64,000 bases of DNA from Bacteroidota bacterium (GCA_022708025.1 JAKIZM010000002.1:62001-126000); one strand, 5' to 3'; positions 17,020 to 28,197 are shown, counted from the first letter of the stretch. Translations and numbers: made by a program. The notes: generated by a model from the sequence alone, not told the origin.

Positions 17020-17444
17020 GCGAAAAAGAATTTATAGATAAGACTATTGCTAAAATTCAATCTTCCGGACTTAAAAAATTTCCATCTGATTTTTATGATC
17101 CTGCTCATCTTTTAAAAATTTCTATCCCGGCTAAAACATTAATGTTAGGAAAAGAATTTTTTGGTACTTACGAAATAATTACCACTGATGGTACATCAGT
17201 CTATCAGGCGGATACACTGAATGAAGCGAGATTTTTTATTTACAGTTCAGCAAACAGAAATGGTATTACTTATTTACCAGAAGATAAAACAATAATTAAT
17301 CAGATTATTGAAGAATATCATTATTATCTTGATAATTTGATTGCGTTGTTAATATCGGAATACAAAAAAGCATTTCCTGAAGGTAAGGATCTCTTATCGG
17401 TTTCAAATAAGATTTTTCAGAAATTGAATATTATCAGATACTAA
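17016..17444 (+). CDS. uncharacterised 142-residue protein with TTG start
   Basis: No family was recognised. The open frame starts with TTG at 17016, whose bases 17017-17019 form the stop of the preceding gene, and it ends sharing one base with the ATG of the next gene. No usable ATG occurs before residue 43 (Met in KTLMLGKEF), and the preceding residues look coding. The protein is soluble and mixed alpha/beta, with a helical C-terminal half (IIEEYHYYLDNLIALLISEY). Tight overlap at both ends indicates translational coupling inside the operon. Confidence 0.75.
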   Translation: MSEKEFIDKTIAKIQSSGLKKFPSDFYDPAHLLKISIPAKTLMLGKEFFGTYEIITTDGTSVYQADTLNEARFFIYSSANRNGITYLPEDKTIINQIIEEYHYYLDNLIALLISEYKKAFPEGKDLLSVSNKIFQKLNIIRY

Positions 17445-18877
17445 TGGCTACAGAAGTTTCAAACAAGATATATAATTATTTTTCCGTTCTTTACGGCAGA
17501 GAAGCAGCCGATAAATATTTAGCTTTTATCGAAAAAGACCCTGCGCAATATATTAGAGTGAATACTTCAAGAATCAGCAATGAAGAACTTGTAAACCTCA
17601 TTTCCGAAAAATATCAGATAAAGACTGAAAAAGTTGAAAATTTTAATAACGTTTTAAAAATAATAGATGGTCAGGATAGAATAGGGAAAACAATTGAGCA
17701 CGTACTTGGATTTTATTACATCCAGTCTTTGTCATCAATGCTGCCGCCGTTAGTGCTGAATCCGGATAGCAATGATGTTGTTATGGATCTTTGCGGTGCA
17801 CCAGGTTCCAAATCAACACAACTAGCCGAACTTATGGGAAACAAAGGAACATTAATAATAAATGAAGTTGATAACAAAAGAATTAAATCTCTGATCTTTA
17901 ATCTTGAAAGAATGAATGTAGTTAATTCATCTGTTATTCATTCTAAAGGCGAAGTGTTAAGTAAGGTTTATAGTGAGCATTTTACTAAAGTTCTTGTTGA
18001 TGCGCCTTGCAGCGGTTTGGGAATAATCCAAAAGAAAGGGGAGGTTAGTAATTGGTGGTCATTGGAACACGTTCAAAGACTACAGCAGCTTCAGATTAGG
18101 CTGCTTGTTTCCGCAATTAAAATGGCAAAAGTCGGTGCTGAGATCGTTTATTCGACCTGCACTTTATCGGTTGAAGAAAACGAAATAGTTATTGATAAAA
18201 TTCTTGAAAAATATCCTGTTAAACTTGAACAAGTAAAACTTCCGATTCCATCACGATCGGCATTTACTGAATATAATGGAGTAAAATTAAATCCCGAGTT
18301 GAAAAAAGCTATCAGAGTGCTGCCCTGGGAAATTGATTCAGATGGATTTTTTCTTGTTAAAATGATTAAGACTGATAAAACAGAAGCTAATGAAAAAGAA
18401 ATTCCGCAGCAGACTAAATATCAGATTGTAGGAAGTGATCATAAAATTATAAAACCATATTTAAAGTATGTAACGGAGCATTTCGGTGTAAACAAAAATA
18501 TTCTTGATGATTACAAATTTATTTTCAGAGGTAAAGATATATTTTTTGTAATAAAAGACTGGAACGATGAAAACATCGGACTGTTTAATAGAATTGGTCT
18601 AAAGTTTGGCACACTTGATAAAAATGAGCGAATAACTTTCAACTCACAGGCTGCGCAGATCTTTGCAAATCATATAACAAAATTTATTTATGAGTTAAAG
18701 AATGAAGATGAGCTTCTTAAGTATTTAACCGGCTGGAAAATTAAAGATCTTGATATTCCGTTAGGGCAGTATATCGTTAAATATAATAACTGGACGCTTG
18801 GTACTGCTGTTATGACTAGTGAAGGTTTAAAAAGCAGATTTCCGCGAACGAAAAGAACACAGCGTTTTGATTTCTGA
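17444..18877 (+). CDS. RsmB/RsmF-family RNA (cytosine-C5) methyltransferase
   Basis: A 477-residue SAM-dependent m5C RNA methyltransferase of the RsmB/NOL1/NOP2 family. SAM motif I is DLCGAPGSKSTQL (about 109-121). DAPCSGLG supplies the motif IV cysteine, and STCTLSVEENE the motif VI catalytic TC pair. The C-terminal ~150 residues match the position of the PUA-like extension seen in RsmF-type enzymes. The most likely target is 16S rRNA. Its ATG shares its first base with the preceding TAA. It converges on the deacetylase gene with only two bases between stops. Confidence 0.9.
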   Translation: MATEVSNKIYNYFSVLYGREAADKYLAFIEKDPAQYIRVNTSRISNEELVNLISEKYQIKTEKVENFNNVLKIIDGQDRIGKTIEHVLGFYYIQSLSSMLPPLVLNPDSNDVVMDLCGAPGSKSTQLAELMGNKGTLIINEVDNKRIKSLIFNLERMNVVNSSVIHSKGEVLSKVYSEHFTKVLVDAPCSGLGIIQKKGEVSNWWSLEHVQRLQQLQIRLLVSAIKMAKVGAEIVYSTCTLSVEENEIVIDKILEKYPVKLEQVKLPIPSRSAFTEYNGVKLNPELKKAIRVLPWEIDSDGFFLVKMIKTDKTEANEKEIPQQTKYQIVGSDHKIIKPYLKYVTEHFGVNKNILDDYKFIFRGKDIFFVIKDWNDENIGLFNRIGLKFGTLDKNERITFNSQAAQIFANHITKFIYELKNEDELLKYLTGWKIKDLDIPLGQYIVKYNNWTLGTAVMTSEGLKSRFPRTKRTQRFDF

Positions 18878-18879
18878 TT

Positions 18880-20319
18880 TTATCTCAGATAGATCATTTT
18901 TTTTGTTTCGCTAAAATTAATTCCAGCGACTGAAGATGTAGTGCCCGATTGCAGCCTGTATAAATAAATACCCGAGCTCAGATTCAGTTGATCGGTATTA
19001 AATTCTAAAGTATATAATCCGGCATCCTGATAATCATTCACTAAAGTTGCTACTTCTTGTCCTAGCATATCAAAAATCTTTAAGCTGATAAATTGTCTGC
19101 TTCCCAAAGAATAGCTGATGTTTGTAGATGGATTAAAAGGATTTGGATAATTCTGATAAAGCAAAAAATCATTTAACGGGATATCTTCATTATTTATATC
19201 AGTTGAGGTAACAGGTGAAATACTTAACAATCCTTTATCCGGTGTGACTTTAATTAAAGCAACTCTTCCTGAATCAGTAATTATTGTTGTTAGCGTATCT
19301 GTGTTTGTGTTTTGCTGAACCTTTATATAATGCCAATCTTCCGGAATCTTTACATAAGCAGATAAAGGATAATTGTAAATTTCATTATTCAAATTATCAG
19401 TAACATTAATTTGAATTAATTGATTATTAGATGTTACAATATCATAAGTAGCAGCTTCATGTTCTTTAATATAACGGGTTATATTTCCAACTGTTTCAAC
19501 CCAAATTTCTTTATTCAATGATTTAACTTCCAGCCAATCACATAACCAGCCAAGCCATTCAGTAGTTATTGGTTCATAAATTCCGTTATTTAATAAAGAT
19601 TGTAATTCACTGAATGGAACAACATCATGTATTATAATCATTCCCCATTGTTTTTTGCTGATAGCATTGCTTAACCAATTCAGAAAAGCGTATAATTCAT
19701 CTAAGTCATCATCAACAGAATTCCTCGGCATACCGAATTCAACAACTTTGGCTTTTAAACCAAACCAATCATTTCCATACAGTGCTGAATCATTAGCAGT
19801 CTGTCCGAGTGTTCTGCCATTTTCATAAAATAAACTTGCCGCAGAATCAACTATAAAGTTGTGCAATGTATATGGATAATTAAGCGAAATACATATTTGA
19901 GAGGGAATTTTTTGCTCAATAAATATTTTTGATTGATACAATTCATATAATAAAGTTCCCGGAGTGCTGGTGCTTCCCCAGGCGAGATTTGGAAGTGTAT
20001 CGTGATTCATAGTATGGGAGCCGATTTCATGTCCATCAGCAGCTATCATCTGAAAATCACTCCAATGCCCGTATCTCCAGATTAAAGGCTGATTATCTTC
20101 TGCGAGGTAAGGCGGAATTACATAAAAAGTTCCTTTAAATCCGTATTGGTTTAATAACGGTCTTACATTAGTATTGTGAGTTAGTAAACCATCATCAAAT
20201 GTTAAACTGAATGCTGCTTTACTGTCATCGGCATAGTTTGTGAACTTAAGCGATCCATAATTTTGTGCCGAAGAAAAGCACTGCAATAAAATTACTATTA
20301 AATAAACACGAATTAACAT
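18880..20319 (-). CDS. secreted polysaccharide deacetylase with type IX sorting domain
   Basis: A 479-residue NodB-type polysaccharide deacetylase. A signal peptide (MLIRVYLIVILLQCFSSAQ) precedes the catalytic region with AFSLTFDDGLLTHN (metal/catalytic Asp pair) and GSHTMNHDTLPN (His metal ligands). The last ~90 residues form a Por/type IX C-terminal sorting domain ([35 protein letters not shown]), so the protein is exported by type IX secretion and anchored or released at the surface. Likely substrate: acetylated polysaccharide or chitin-like glycan. Confidence 0.9.
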   Translation of the reverse strand: MLIRVYLIVILLQCFSSAQNYGSLKFTNYADDSKAAFSLTFDDGLLTHNTNVRPLLNQYGFKGTFYVIPPYLAEDNQPLIWRYGHWSDFQMIAADGHEIGSHTMNHDTLPNLAWGSTSTPGTLLYELYQSKIFIEQKIPSQICISLNYPYTLHNFIVDSAASLFYENGRTLGQTANDSALYGNDWFGLKAKVVEFGMPRNSVDDDLDELYAFLNWLSNAISKKQWGMIIIHDVVPFSELQSLLNNGIYEPITTEWLGWLCDWLEVKSLNKEIWVETVGNITRYIKEHEAATYDIVTSNNQLIQINVTDNLNNEIYNYPLSAYVKIPEDWHYIKVQQNTNTDTLTTIITDSGRVALIKVTPDKGLLSISPVTSTDINNEDIPLNDFLLYQNYPNPFNPSTNISYSLGSRQFISLKIFDMLGQEVATLVNDYQDAGLYTLEFNTDQLNLSSGIYLYRLQSGTTSSVAGINFSETKKMIYLR

Positions 20320-20427
20320 TTCCAGATGATATTATATAAATTCAATTCTACTAAACATTAGTACAAAGATAACATCTTTAATCAAAATATTTTCAGTCTA
20401 TCAAAGAATTAATCAGATGAATATTGC

Positions 20428-20452
20428 AATAATGAATCTGCCATTCATTATT
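20428..20452. promoter_or_regulatory. inverted repeat upstream of the SulP gene
   Basis: AATAATGAAT-CTGCC-ATTCATTATT is a perfect 10-bp stem with a 5-base loop, ending 28 bases before the SulP ATG. A TTG at 20424-20426 and TATTTTGC at 20449-20456, 22 bases apart, resemble -33/-7 promoter boxes, so the dyad would sit in the promoter. It may be an operator or a leader hairpin. Confidence 0.4.
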
Positions 20453-20480
20453 TTGCATTCGTTTTTTTTAATCTAAAAGT

Positions 20481-22187
20481 ATGTTAAAACCAAAATTATT
20501 TACAACAATAAAAGACTATTCTTCAAAACAATTCATAATGGATCTTTCAGCGGGAACAATTGTTGGAATAGTTGCATTACCACTTGCTATTGCTTTTGGT
20601 ATAGCATCAGGTGTTACACCTGAAAAGGGATTAATTACAGCCATCATTGCCGGATTTATAATTTCATTTCTGGGCGGAAGTCGTGTACAAATTGGCGGAC
20701 CAACAGGTGCGTTTATCGTAATTGTTTACGGAATCGTTCATCAATATGGCGTTAATGGATTGATCATTGCAACGTTAATGGCTGGAGTAATTCTAGTAAT
20801 TATGGGATTTGCAAGATTTGGTTCTATAATTAAATTTATTCCTTATCCGGTCATAGTTGGTTTTACAAGTGGAATAGCTCTATTAATATTCTCAACACAA
20901 ATAAAAGATTTTTTCGGATTACAAATTGATCAGATACCATCTGAATTTTTTGACAAATGGGTGGGATATTTCTTCGGCTTTTCAACTATAAATTTTTATG
21001 CCTTCGGTATTGCATCACTAACGCTGGCAACAATTTTATTATTTCCCAAAATCACACATAAAATTCCTGGTTCAATCGTAGCGTTAATTGTTACAACAGC
21101 CATTGCCTATTTTTTTAATTTGCCTGTTGAAACCATCGGATCAAAATTTGGTGAACTTCCATCCGCATTACCTCAACCTGTTTTTCCACAAATTGATTTT
21201 GCTGCTATTAGAGAACTGATTCAACCGGCGACCACGATTGCTATTCTTGCAGCAATTGAGTCGTTACTTTCAGCAGTTGTGGCTGATGGTATGATTGGAG
21301 GTAAACATAGATCAAATATGGAATTGATTGCGCAAGGTGTTGCGAATATTATTACCCCATTGTTTGGTGGAATTCCTGCTACCGGTGCAATTGCCAGAAC
21401 TGCTACAAATATTAAAAATGGAGGAAGAACTCCAATTGCTGGAATTGTACACTCTCTTGTTCTTTTGCTAATAACTTTGTTTTTTGGTCATTTAGCCAGA
21501 TTAATTCCGTTGGCTACTTTAGCAGCTATACTAGTAACTGTTGCTTACAATATGAGCGAATGGAGATCTTTTATAGCGATTTTTAAAAGCCCTAAAAGCG
21601 ATTTAATTGTTTTGCTTACTACTTTCGGATTGACTGTAGTATTTGATTTAACTATTGCAATACAAGTTGGAATGATACTGGCGGTTATTTTATTTATGCG
21701 GTCTATGGCATTAGTTACAAATGTTGGAATTATTACACGTGAATTAAAAGATGATGATGAATTATTTGATGCTAATGCTATTGCCAGTAAAAAGGTTCCT
21801 AAGAATGTTGAAGTGTTTGAAATTAACGGTCCATTTTTCTTTGGTGCTGTTTCTAAATTCCGGGATGCAATAAGGATTATTGAAACTCCGCCAAAAGTTT
21901 TGATAATAAGAATGCGTAATGTTCCGGCTATTGATGGAACTGGCATTCATGCATTGGAAGAAGTTTATCACAATGTAGTAAAAAAAGGTACACAATTAAT
22001 TTTATCCGGTGTTCATATCCAAGTACTTATGGTATTGGATCAATCTGGTTTCTTAAAAATTATCGGGGAGCAAAATGTTTTAGGTAATATTGATGATTCC
22101 TTAGACAGAGCAAGAGAAATATTAGGTTTGCCGAAAATAGGTCGCCCAGTTGATTTTAAGCCTACAGTAAAGAGAGATCTTACTTAA
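20481..22187 (+). CDS. SulP-family anion transporter with STAS domain
   Basis: A 568-residue inner-membrane SLC26/SulP transporter. The N-terminal part has the family start ([20 protein letters not shown]), [13 protein letters not shown], and 10-14 hydrophobic segments to about residue 400. A cytosolic STAS domain follows (about 440-550), including [20 protein letters not shown]. Members carry sulfate, bicarbonate or other anions; no partner gene narrows this. It stands alone, convergent with uvrA. Confidence 0.9.
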   Translation: MLKPKLFTTIKDYSSKQFIMDLSAGTIVGIVALPLAIAFGIASGVTPEKGLITAIIAGFIISFLGGSRVQIGGPTGAFIVIVYGIVHQYGVNGLIIATLMAGVILVIMGFARFGSIIKFIPYPVIVGFTSGIALLIFSTQIKDFFGLQIDQIPSEFFDKWVGYFFGFSTINFYAFGIASLTLATILLFPKITHKIPGSIVALIVTTAIAYFFNLPVETIGSKFGELPSALPQPVFPQIDFAAIRELIQPATTIAILAAIESLLSAVVADGMIGGKHRSNMELIAQGVANIITPLFGGIPATGAIARTATNIKNGGRTPIAGIVHSLVLLLITLFFGHLARLIPLATLAAILVTVAYNMSEWRSFIAIFKSPKSDLIVLLTTFGLTVVFDLTIAIQVGMILAVILFMRSMALVTNVGIITRELKDDDELFDANAIASKKVPKNVEVFEINGPFFFGAVSKFRDAIRIIETPPKVLIIRMRNVPAIDGTGIHALEEVYHNVVKKGTQLILSGVHIQVLMVLDQSGFLKIIGEQNVLGNIDDSLDRAREILGLPKIGRPVDFKPTVKRDLT

Positions 22188-22269
22188 GAAATATATAAAT
22201 GATTTTACTTGATTTAGTTTTATCATATTCTTCTATATTGTAAATTAAATAGCAATAACAGCAAGATAT

Positions 22270-25047
22270 TTATAGATATTCTTTCAAATATCTTCCTGTC
22301 CAGGAGCTTTCATTGTCAGCAATTTCTTCCGGCGTTCCGGTTGCAACAACTTCTCCGCCTTTATCTCCTGCTTCAGGGCCAAGATCAATTACATAATCAG
22401 CGCATTTAATTACATCAAGATTATGTTCAATTATTACAACTGAATTATTTCTTTCTAAAAGCAGCTTGAAACAATTCAATAATTTTGAAATATCATGAAA
22501 ATGCAATCCTGTTGTCGGTTCATCAAAAATAAATAGTAAATGTCTTCTGTCTCTTTGTGCAGTCAGGTATGATGCTAACTTAATTCTCTGTGCCTCGCCG
22601 CCTGAAAGTGTATTTGAAGGCTGACCAAGTTTTATATAATTTAATCCGACATCCGCCAGCATTTGAAGAAGTCTTGTAATCCTATCCTGTCCTTCAAAGA
22701 AAATTAAAGCTTCATCAACTGTCATATCAAGAACATCAACAAGATTTTTTCCTTTGTAGGTAATCTCCCTGATTTCCTTCTTATATCTTGTTCCATTGCA
22801 GTCATCACATTCAAGATAAAGATCAGCTAAGAATTGCATCTCTACTTTTATATAACCATCACCCTGACATGTTTCGCATCTTCCGCCGGGAACATTGAAA
22901 GAAAAATAACCCGGTTTATATCCCCTTGCTTTTGCCTGATGAGTAGATGCAAATAATTCACGGATCAATTCAAAAGTTTTTATATAACTTATTGGATTTG
23001 ATCTTGGAGATTTACCAATCGGTGATTGATCAACAATAACAACATCATCAATGTATTCACCGCCTTTAATATCATCATACTTTCCGATAAAAGAAGGAGC
23101 ATTACCAAGATATTTTGCAAGTCCGGCATAAAAGATATCGTGTATAAGCGTGCTTTTACCTGATCCGCTTACTCCGGTAACAACAACAAATTTGTTTAAT
23201 GGAATTTCAACATCAATATTTTTAAGATTATTTTCTTTTGCTCCGATTATCTTAATTGATTTGGTTTTTCGCTCATTTCTCTTTTCAGGTAATGGAATAG
23301 AAAGTTCGCCTGATAAATATTTTCCGGTAATAGAGTTTTTATTCTTGATAATTTCATCCTGATTACCGATTGCAACTATTTCTCCGCCTTCAATCCCAGC
23401 CTTTGGACCCATATCAAAAATAAGATCAGCTTCTCTCATCATTTCCGCATCGTGCTCAACAACTAAAACTGAATTACCGATATCCCTCAGATTTTTTAAT
23501 ATCTTAATGAGTTTGGAATTATCCCGCGGATGCAAGCCAATACTCGGCTCATCCAAAACATATAATGTTCCAACAAGAGCAGAACCAAGTGATGTAGCAA
23601 GATTTATCCGTTGTGATTCACCACCTGAAAGAGTATTGCTGTAACGATCAAGAGTTAAATAACCTATACCAACATTATTGAGAAATGTAAGTCTCTTAAT
23701 AATTTCTTTTAAAACTCTTTCTGCGACTTTGAAATCGTAATCAGAAAGAGTAAGATTTTCAAAAAACTCAAGTGATTTTTCAATCGGCATCTGAACTACT
23801 TCATGAATCGATTTATTATCTATCTTTACTTGCAGTGCTTCGCGTCTTAAGCGAGAGCCTTTACAAGCAGGACAAATAGTATAACCGCGGTAACGGCTTA
23901 ACATCACTCTTACATGAAGTTTATAAGTTTTTCTTTCAAGCTCTTCAAAAAAGTGGTCAAGCCCTTTGTATTTACCAAATCCTTTACGAACCATTAAAAG
24001 CTGTTCATCAGTTAGTTGTTTATATGGAATATGAATCGGGAATTTATATTCTCGCGCACTTTGAATTAAATCCCGAAGATATGAACTATACTTAGCGCCT
24101 TTATAAGGTGCGATTGCGCCATCAGCAATAGTAAGGTTTGGATTTGGAATTACAAGATTCATATCAATACCAATAACTTTACTGAATCCCTGACAAACAG
24201 GGCAGGCACCAAACGGATTGTTAAAAGAAAAAAATCTTGGTTCAGGCTCTTCGTATCTTACACCGCAGCACTCATAAAACTTATTAAACTCCTGTTGTTC
24301 ACCGGTATCAGCATTGATCAATACAATTCTGTCTTTGCCTTCTTTAAAAGTAACTTCTATTGAATCAGAAAGTCTTTCCCTGACTTCTCCTTTAGTAATC
24401 TTAAAACGATCAACAACAACTTTAATATCTTTTTTGTTCTTTGGTAATTTTATCTGATCTTCATTCAGATCGAACATTGTGTTGTTAAAATAAATTCTGA
24501 AAAAACCGCGCTTCTTCAACAATTCAACTTCATCTTTTACAGAACTTCCTTCAAGTCCATCAAGTGGAAATGTGAGATAAAACCTTGCGCCATCCTGTTG
24601 TTCTTCAAGCCAGTCTGCCACAGTGCCGGTAGATGCTTTCTTTACTTCTTTACCGCAATGAAAACAAATTGTTTTTCCGATTCGTGCAAATAATAATCTT
24701 AGATAATCGTAAACTTCAGTTGTTGTTCCAACAGTAGATCTTGAATTACGTGAACCAGTTTTTTGTTCGATAGCAACCGCGGGTGAAATTCCCTGAATAA
24801 AATCAACATCAGGTTTGTTCATCCTTTCTAAAAATTGTCTAGCATAAGATGAAAGGCTTTCAACATATCTTCTTTGACCTTCTGCATAAATTGTATCGAA
24901 AACCAAAGAAGATTTTCCGCTTCCGCTTACACCGGTAAACACAACGAGTTTATTTCTCGGAATCTCGAAAGAAAGATTCTTTAAATTATGCTCGCGTGCG
25001 CCTTTTACAATTATTATTTTTTCTTTTATAGCTTTTGAGTTCGGCAT
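22270..25047 (-). CDS. uvrA: UvrA excision nuclease subunit
   Basis: A 925-residue UvrA, the damage-recognition ATPase of nucleotide excision repair. It has two ABC modules, each with Walker A GVSGSGKS and signatures [10 protein letters not shown] and [10 protein letters not shown]. Zinc modules are visible as CFHC, CPVC/CPAC and the CETC...CDDC pair around the [15 protein letters not shown] segment. Length is slightly under the usual 940 but all modules are present. It follows the mla cluster on the same strand after a 77-base gap. Confidence 0.97.
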   Translation of the reverse strand: MPNSKAIKEKIIIVKGAREHNLKNLSFEIPRNKLVVFTGVSGSGKSSLVFDTIYAEGQRRYVESLSSYARQFLERMNKPDVDFIQGISPAVAIEQKTGSRNSRSTVGTTTEVYDYLRLLFARIGKTICFHCGKEVKKASTGTVADWLEEQQDGARFYLTFPLDGLEGSSVKDEVELLKKRGFFRIYFNNTMFDLNEDQIKLPKNKKDIKVVVDRFKITKGEVRERLSDSIEVTFKEGKDRIVLINADTGEQQEFNKFYECCGVRYEEPEPRFFSFNNPFGACPVCQGFSKVIGIDMNLVIPNPNLTIADGAIAPYKGAKYSSYLRDLIQSAREYKFPIHIPYKQLTDEQLLMVRKGFGKYKGLDHFFEELERKTYKLHVRVMLSRYRGYTICPACKGSRLRREALQVKIDNKSIHEVVQMPIEKSLEFFENLTLSDYDFKVAERVLKEIIKRLTFLNNVGIGYLTLDRYSNTLSGGESQRINLATSLGSALVGTLYVLDEPSIGLHPRDNSKLIKILKNLRDIGNSVLVVEHDAEMMREADLIFDMGPKAGIEGGEIVAIGNQDEIIKNKNSITGKYLSGELSIPLPEKRNERKTKSIKIIGAKENNLKNIDVEIPLNKFVVVTGVSGSGKSTLIHDIFYAGLAKYLGNAPSFIGKYDDIKGGEYIDDVVIVDQSPIGKSPRSNPISYIKTFELIRELFASTHQAKARGYKPGYFSFNVPGGRCETCQGDGYIKVEMQFLADLYLECDDCNGTRYKKEIREITYKGKNLVDVLDMTVDEALIFFEGQDRITRLLQMLADVGLNYIKLGQPSNTLSGGEAQRIKLASYLTAQRDRRHLLFIFDEPTTGLHFHDISKLLNCFKLLLERNNSVVIIEHNLDVIKCADYVIDLGPEAGDKGGEVVATGTPEEIADNESSWTGRYLKEYL

Positions 25048-25124
25048 ATTGATTTGATTAATACGCAGGAGTAACCATTATTGTTTGAAGCATTGAATTC
25101 AGAGCAAATGCATCGGGCAATTAA

Positions 25125-26150
25125 TTATTTATTCTCCAGAGTTTTAAGTTCTAATATTTTATTATCAAGAATTTTTATCTTTTCATTCAGCTCAATAATC
25201 TTTTCATCAAGAACATTTTCATATTCTTCTTTATCCCAGTATCCGCGTTCTTCAAAATAACTTTTAAACAGCCAGTTATGTTTTAATGCTTCCATATTTT
25301 CAGCAAGTCTTGATGCTGATGTTTTTGCATCCTCACTTACAGAAACAAGATTATTCAGAATCAGATTAAGAGTTTTTCCTTCTTTCCCTTTATCAGAGAC
25401 GAGAGAACCGAGCAGTCCACGCCCTTCAGAAACACCAACTAAAACAGTATCTAACCGGGCTACTAAAGTATTAACATTGGTAACAACATCAGAAACACCC
25501 TGACCAAGCTCATCAAAAAGCGCAACAACATCTTTCAACTCATCAGTTAAAGAAACAAGACTTTTATCAGCAGATTTAGTAAGATTAGCCGCAGCAGAAT
25601 AAAGTTCATTATCGTTTATAATTTTACCAAGAGTTCCATCACCTTGATTTACTTTATAAATAATCTCAGCAAGATTTTTTGTCATATCTTTTGTATAAGC
25701 CATAATACCCTGAGTTTCACCGATTATATCACCAAAACTTAGCGGCTCTTTTGAAAGAATAGTTCCTTCATCTTTTATTTCTACTGCCTTTTCTGATCCC
25801 ATTGTTATTACAACAACTTTGTTTCCTACAAGTCCTTCAGTTTCAATACTTGCCTGAGAATCTGTTTTAATAAATCTTTTTATTTCTTCTTTTATTCTCA
25901 TTGCAACTTCAACTCTGCCGCTTGTGCCGCTTACAATATTAATGCTTTTAACGGCTCCGATATCAATTCCGCCAAATCTAACAGAAGCGCCATTCCGTAA
26001 TCCTTCAGTATTTTTAAAATATGCTTTGACAGTAAATGTTGATGAAAAAAGCTGACCCTTATTACCTAAAAGGAAAATAAGAATCACCAATAAAGCGCTG
26101 CCTAAAAAGATAAAAATTCCAAGCTTTGCATTTGCAAGATTTTTAAACAT
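25125..26150 (-). CDS. mlaD: MlaD/MCE-family lipid-transport protein
   Basis: A 341-residue MCE protein, the periplasmic lipid-binding component of the Mla ABC system. A single N-terminal membrane anchor (about 10-28) precedes the MCE domain (about 35-120; VKAYFKNTEGLRNGASVRFGG). A long helical tail (about 130-340) ends in a predicted coiled coil (NEKIKILDNKILELKTLE). It shares one base with the mlaF stop, so translation is coupled. It probably shuttles phospholipids between membranes. Confidence 0.9.
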   Translation of the reverse strand: MFKNLANAKLGIFIFLGSALLVILIFLLGNKGQLFSSTFTVKAYFKNTEGLRNGASVRFGGIDIGAVKSINIVSGTSGRVEVAMRIKEEIKRFIKTDSQASIETEGLVGNKVVVITMGSEKAVEIKDEGTILSKEPLSFGDIIGETQGIMAYTKDMTKNLAEIIYKVNQGDGTLGKIINDNELYSAAANLTKSADKSLVSLTDELKDVVALFDELGQGVSDVVTNVNTLVARLDTVLVGVSEGRGLLGSLVSDKGKEGKTLNLILNNLVSVSEDAKTSASRLAENMEALKHNWLFKSYFEERGYWDKEEYENVLDEKIIELNEKIKILDNKILELKTLENK

Positions 26151-26908
26151 TAAACTCTCCTGTTATGCTCTTGTATAATTTCGTGACTAAAGAAATTTCT
26201 TAAAAACGGATCTTGTGATGACTTCAAATCAGAAATACTTCCTTCTTTCATTATAACTCCGTCGTTAAGCATGATAGCTCTGTCAGCTATAATTTCCGCA
26301 CAAAGCAAATCGTGTGTTACAATTATTGATGTCATCTTTAAAGATTTTTGTAATTCAAGAATAAGTAAACTTATCTCTTTTGATGTAATCGGATCAAGGC
26401 CTGTTGTCGGTTCATCATAAAACATCAGCTTCGGATCTATTATTATAGATCTTGCAAGCCCGATCCTTTTTTTCATTCCGCCTGAAAGTTCAGAAGGCAT
26501 TTTATCAATAGCCTCTTCAAGCGATACTTTTTCCAATACTGATTTTACTTTTGCTTCTCTTTCTTCCGGCGTATAATTAAAATGTCTTATCAATGGGAAT
26601 TCAAGATTTTCCCTAACCGACATCGAATCATAAAGTGCAGCACCCTGAAACAAAAAGCCAAAATCTTTTCTTAAATCATTAAGCTGTTTCAGGTTCATTG
26701 CAAGAACATCTTTGTTATCAATATAAATTTCACCTGAATCTGGCTCCATTAATCTTACAATACATTTTAGCAAAACACTTTTTCCGGTTCCACTTTGACC
26801 GAAGACAACCATATTTTCACCTTCTTCAACAGTGAGAGAAACATTCCGCAGAACATTAAGTGAATCGAAAGACTTTGAAAGATTTTTTATTTCAACAACT
26901 TTATTCAT
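26150..26908 (-). CDS. mlaF: MlaF-type ABC transporter ATPase
   Basis: A 252-residue ABC ATPase that powers the Mla lipid transporter. Walker A is GQSGTGKSVLLK (about 38-49), the Q-loop FLFQGAALYDSM, the signature ELSGGMKKRIGLARS, and Walker B LMFYDEPTTGLDP, with the switch histidine in IVTHD. The GMKKR signature and GAALYDSMSV are typical of MlaF. It lies 9 bases after mlaE and overlaps mlaD by one base. Confidence 0.93.
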   Translation of the reverse strand: MNKVVEIKNLSKSFDSLNVLRNVSLTVEEGENMVVFGQSGTGKSVLLKCIVRLMEPDSGEIYIDNKDVLAMNLKQLNDLRKDFGFLFQGAALYDSMSVRENLEFPLIRHFNYTPEEREAKVKSVLEKVSLEEAIDKMPSELSGGMKKRIGLARSIIIDPKLMFYDEPTTGLDPITSKEISLLILELQKSLKMTSIIVTHDLLCAEIIADRAIMLNDGVIMKEGSISDLKSSQDPFLRNFFSHEIIQEHNRRV

Positions 26909-26917
26909 ACTGCATAA

Positions 26918-27745
26918 TTAAATTGTTGGCCACAGCCATAAAGTTATTTTAACAAGAACCATATCAAAAATTAAAATCATTAATGAAGATACAACTACAG
27001 CGGTAGTTGCTGCTTTACCAACTCCTTCAGTTCCGTTAGTTGCTGTATAACCTTTATACGAACCAACTATTCCGACAATAAATCCGAATACAAAAGTTTT
27101 TAATACTCCGGGTATAGCATCACCGAATGTTACTGATTTAATAACTGAATCAATAAAATATTGGTAAGTCATATTTTGCACAAGAACAACAGCAATATAT
27201 GCGCCTAAGAACGCAATAAATATTACATAAACAGTAAGAATCGGAAGAATAAAAGTGCAGGCAAATACTCTTGTTGCTACAAGATACTTAAACGGATTTA
27301 CGCCTGATACTTCCATTGCATCTATCTGTTCCGTTACACGCATTGAACCTAATTCTGCACCGATACCTGAGCTTACTCTTCCAGCAAAAATTAATGCTGT
27401 TATAACAGGCGCAAGTTCTCTTACAATAGAAATTCCAACAGCTCCGGGAAGAAATGCTTCAGCTCCAAATCTTACCATTACAGGATGCATCTGCATTGTT
27501 ATTACCAATCCAATAATAAATCCGGTAACACTAACAATTGGCAGAGTTTTAATTCCAAGCTCATCCATATGCTTTCTTACTTGTTCAACTTCGTATGGCG
27601 GCATAAAAATTTGTTTTACAAACTGCCATTGAAATTGCCACAATCCTGCAATCATGATAAAAAAATCATTAAGCTTTTTATCAAACGCACTGCTTTGTGT
27701 TGTTTTATTTTTCGTGTCCGACATTAAATAAAATGGATTGTGCAA
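26918..27745 (-). CDS. mlaE: MlaE-type ABC transporter permease
   Basis: A 275-residue permease of the MlaE/YrbE family: about five membrane segments, with FGAEAFLPGAVGISIVRELAPV, FAGRVSSGIGAELGSMRVTEQIDAM and a GVNPFKYLV stretch, all strongly conserved in MlaE. First gene of the mlaE-mlaF-mlaD order. The start ATG at 27745 gives a short polar N-terminus; a start 7 residues further in (MSDTK) is possible. Confidence 0.93.
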   Translation of the reverse strand: MHNPFYLMSDTKNKTTQSSAFDKKLNDFFIMIAGLWQFQWQFVKQIFMPPYEVEQVRKHMDELGIKTLPIVSVTGFIIGLVITMQMHPVMVRFGAEAFLPGAVGISIVRELAPVITALIFAGRVSSGIGAELGSMRVTEQIDAMEVSGVNPFKYLVATRVFACTFILPILTVYVIFIAFLGAYIAVVLVQNMTYQYFIDSVIKSVTFGDAIPGVLKTFVFGFIVGIVGSYKGYTATNGTEGVGKAATTAVVVSSLMILIFDMVLVKITLWLWPTI

Positions 27746-27831
27746 TTAATTTTGGAATTTCATATATCAAACTAAGCAAATTCCTGAAAAGTTTTTAGGG
27801 CAATAATGATAGTGTGCAAAACATCAAAAGG

Positions 27832-28197
27832 TCATATAAAAGCATTTTCGTAATGTGTGATTTGCGGATTTCCTTCCGATCCTAGTATAATTGCAATAAC
27901 ATCAAATCTGCAATCGGCTTCTTCAATTTCTTTATCATAAAGATATAATTCCGCCATTTTTTTTATTTGCAGAACTTTCTTTTTTGTAATTGCATATTCA
28001 GGCTCGCCATACTCAAGAGTTTTTCTGGTTTTTACTTCAACAAAAACAAGCACCTCTCCGTCTTTTGCAATAATATCTATTTCACCGTGTCCATATTGAT
28101 AATTTCGTTTTATTATTTCAAAACCTTTCTCTTCAAGATATTTTGCTGCAATTTCTTCGCCTTCTTTGCCGAAATCTTTTTTATTTTTTTCAGTCAT
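27832..28197 (-). CDS. YraN/UPF0102 family protein
   Basis: A 121-residue YraN-family protein with a predicted endonuclease-like fold: GKEGEEIAAKYLEEKGFEI, GEIDIIAKDGEVLVFVEVKTRK (PD-(D/E)xK-like ExK). Its role is unsettled in the literature. It overlaps the rnhB gene by four bases, the common rnhB-yraN pairing. Confidence 0.92.
   Translation of the reverse strand: MTEKNKKDFGKEGEEIAAKYLEEKGFEIIKRNYQYGHGEIDIIAKDGEVLVFVEVKTRKTLEYGEPEYAITKKKVLQIKKMAELYLYDKEIEEADCRFDVIAIILGSEGNPQITHYENAFI

Noticed and set aside
22263-22294. Terminator between the SulP and uvrA genes
   Set aside because: The stem (AAGATATTT/AAATATCTT) is purely AT-rich, has a long loop and overlaps the uvrA 3' end; too weak to call.
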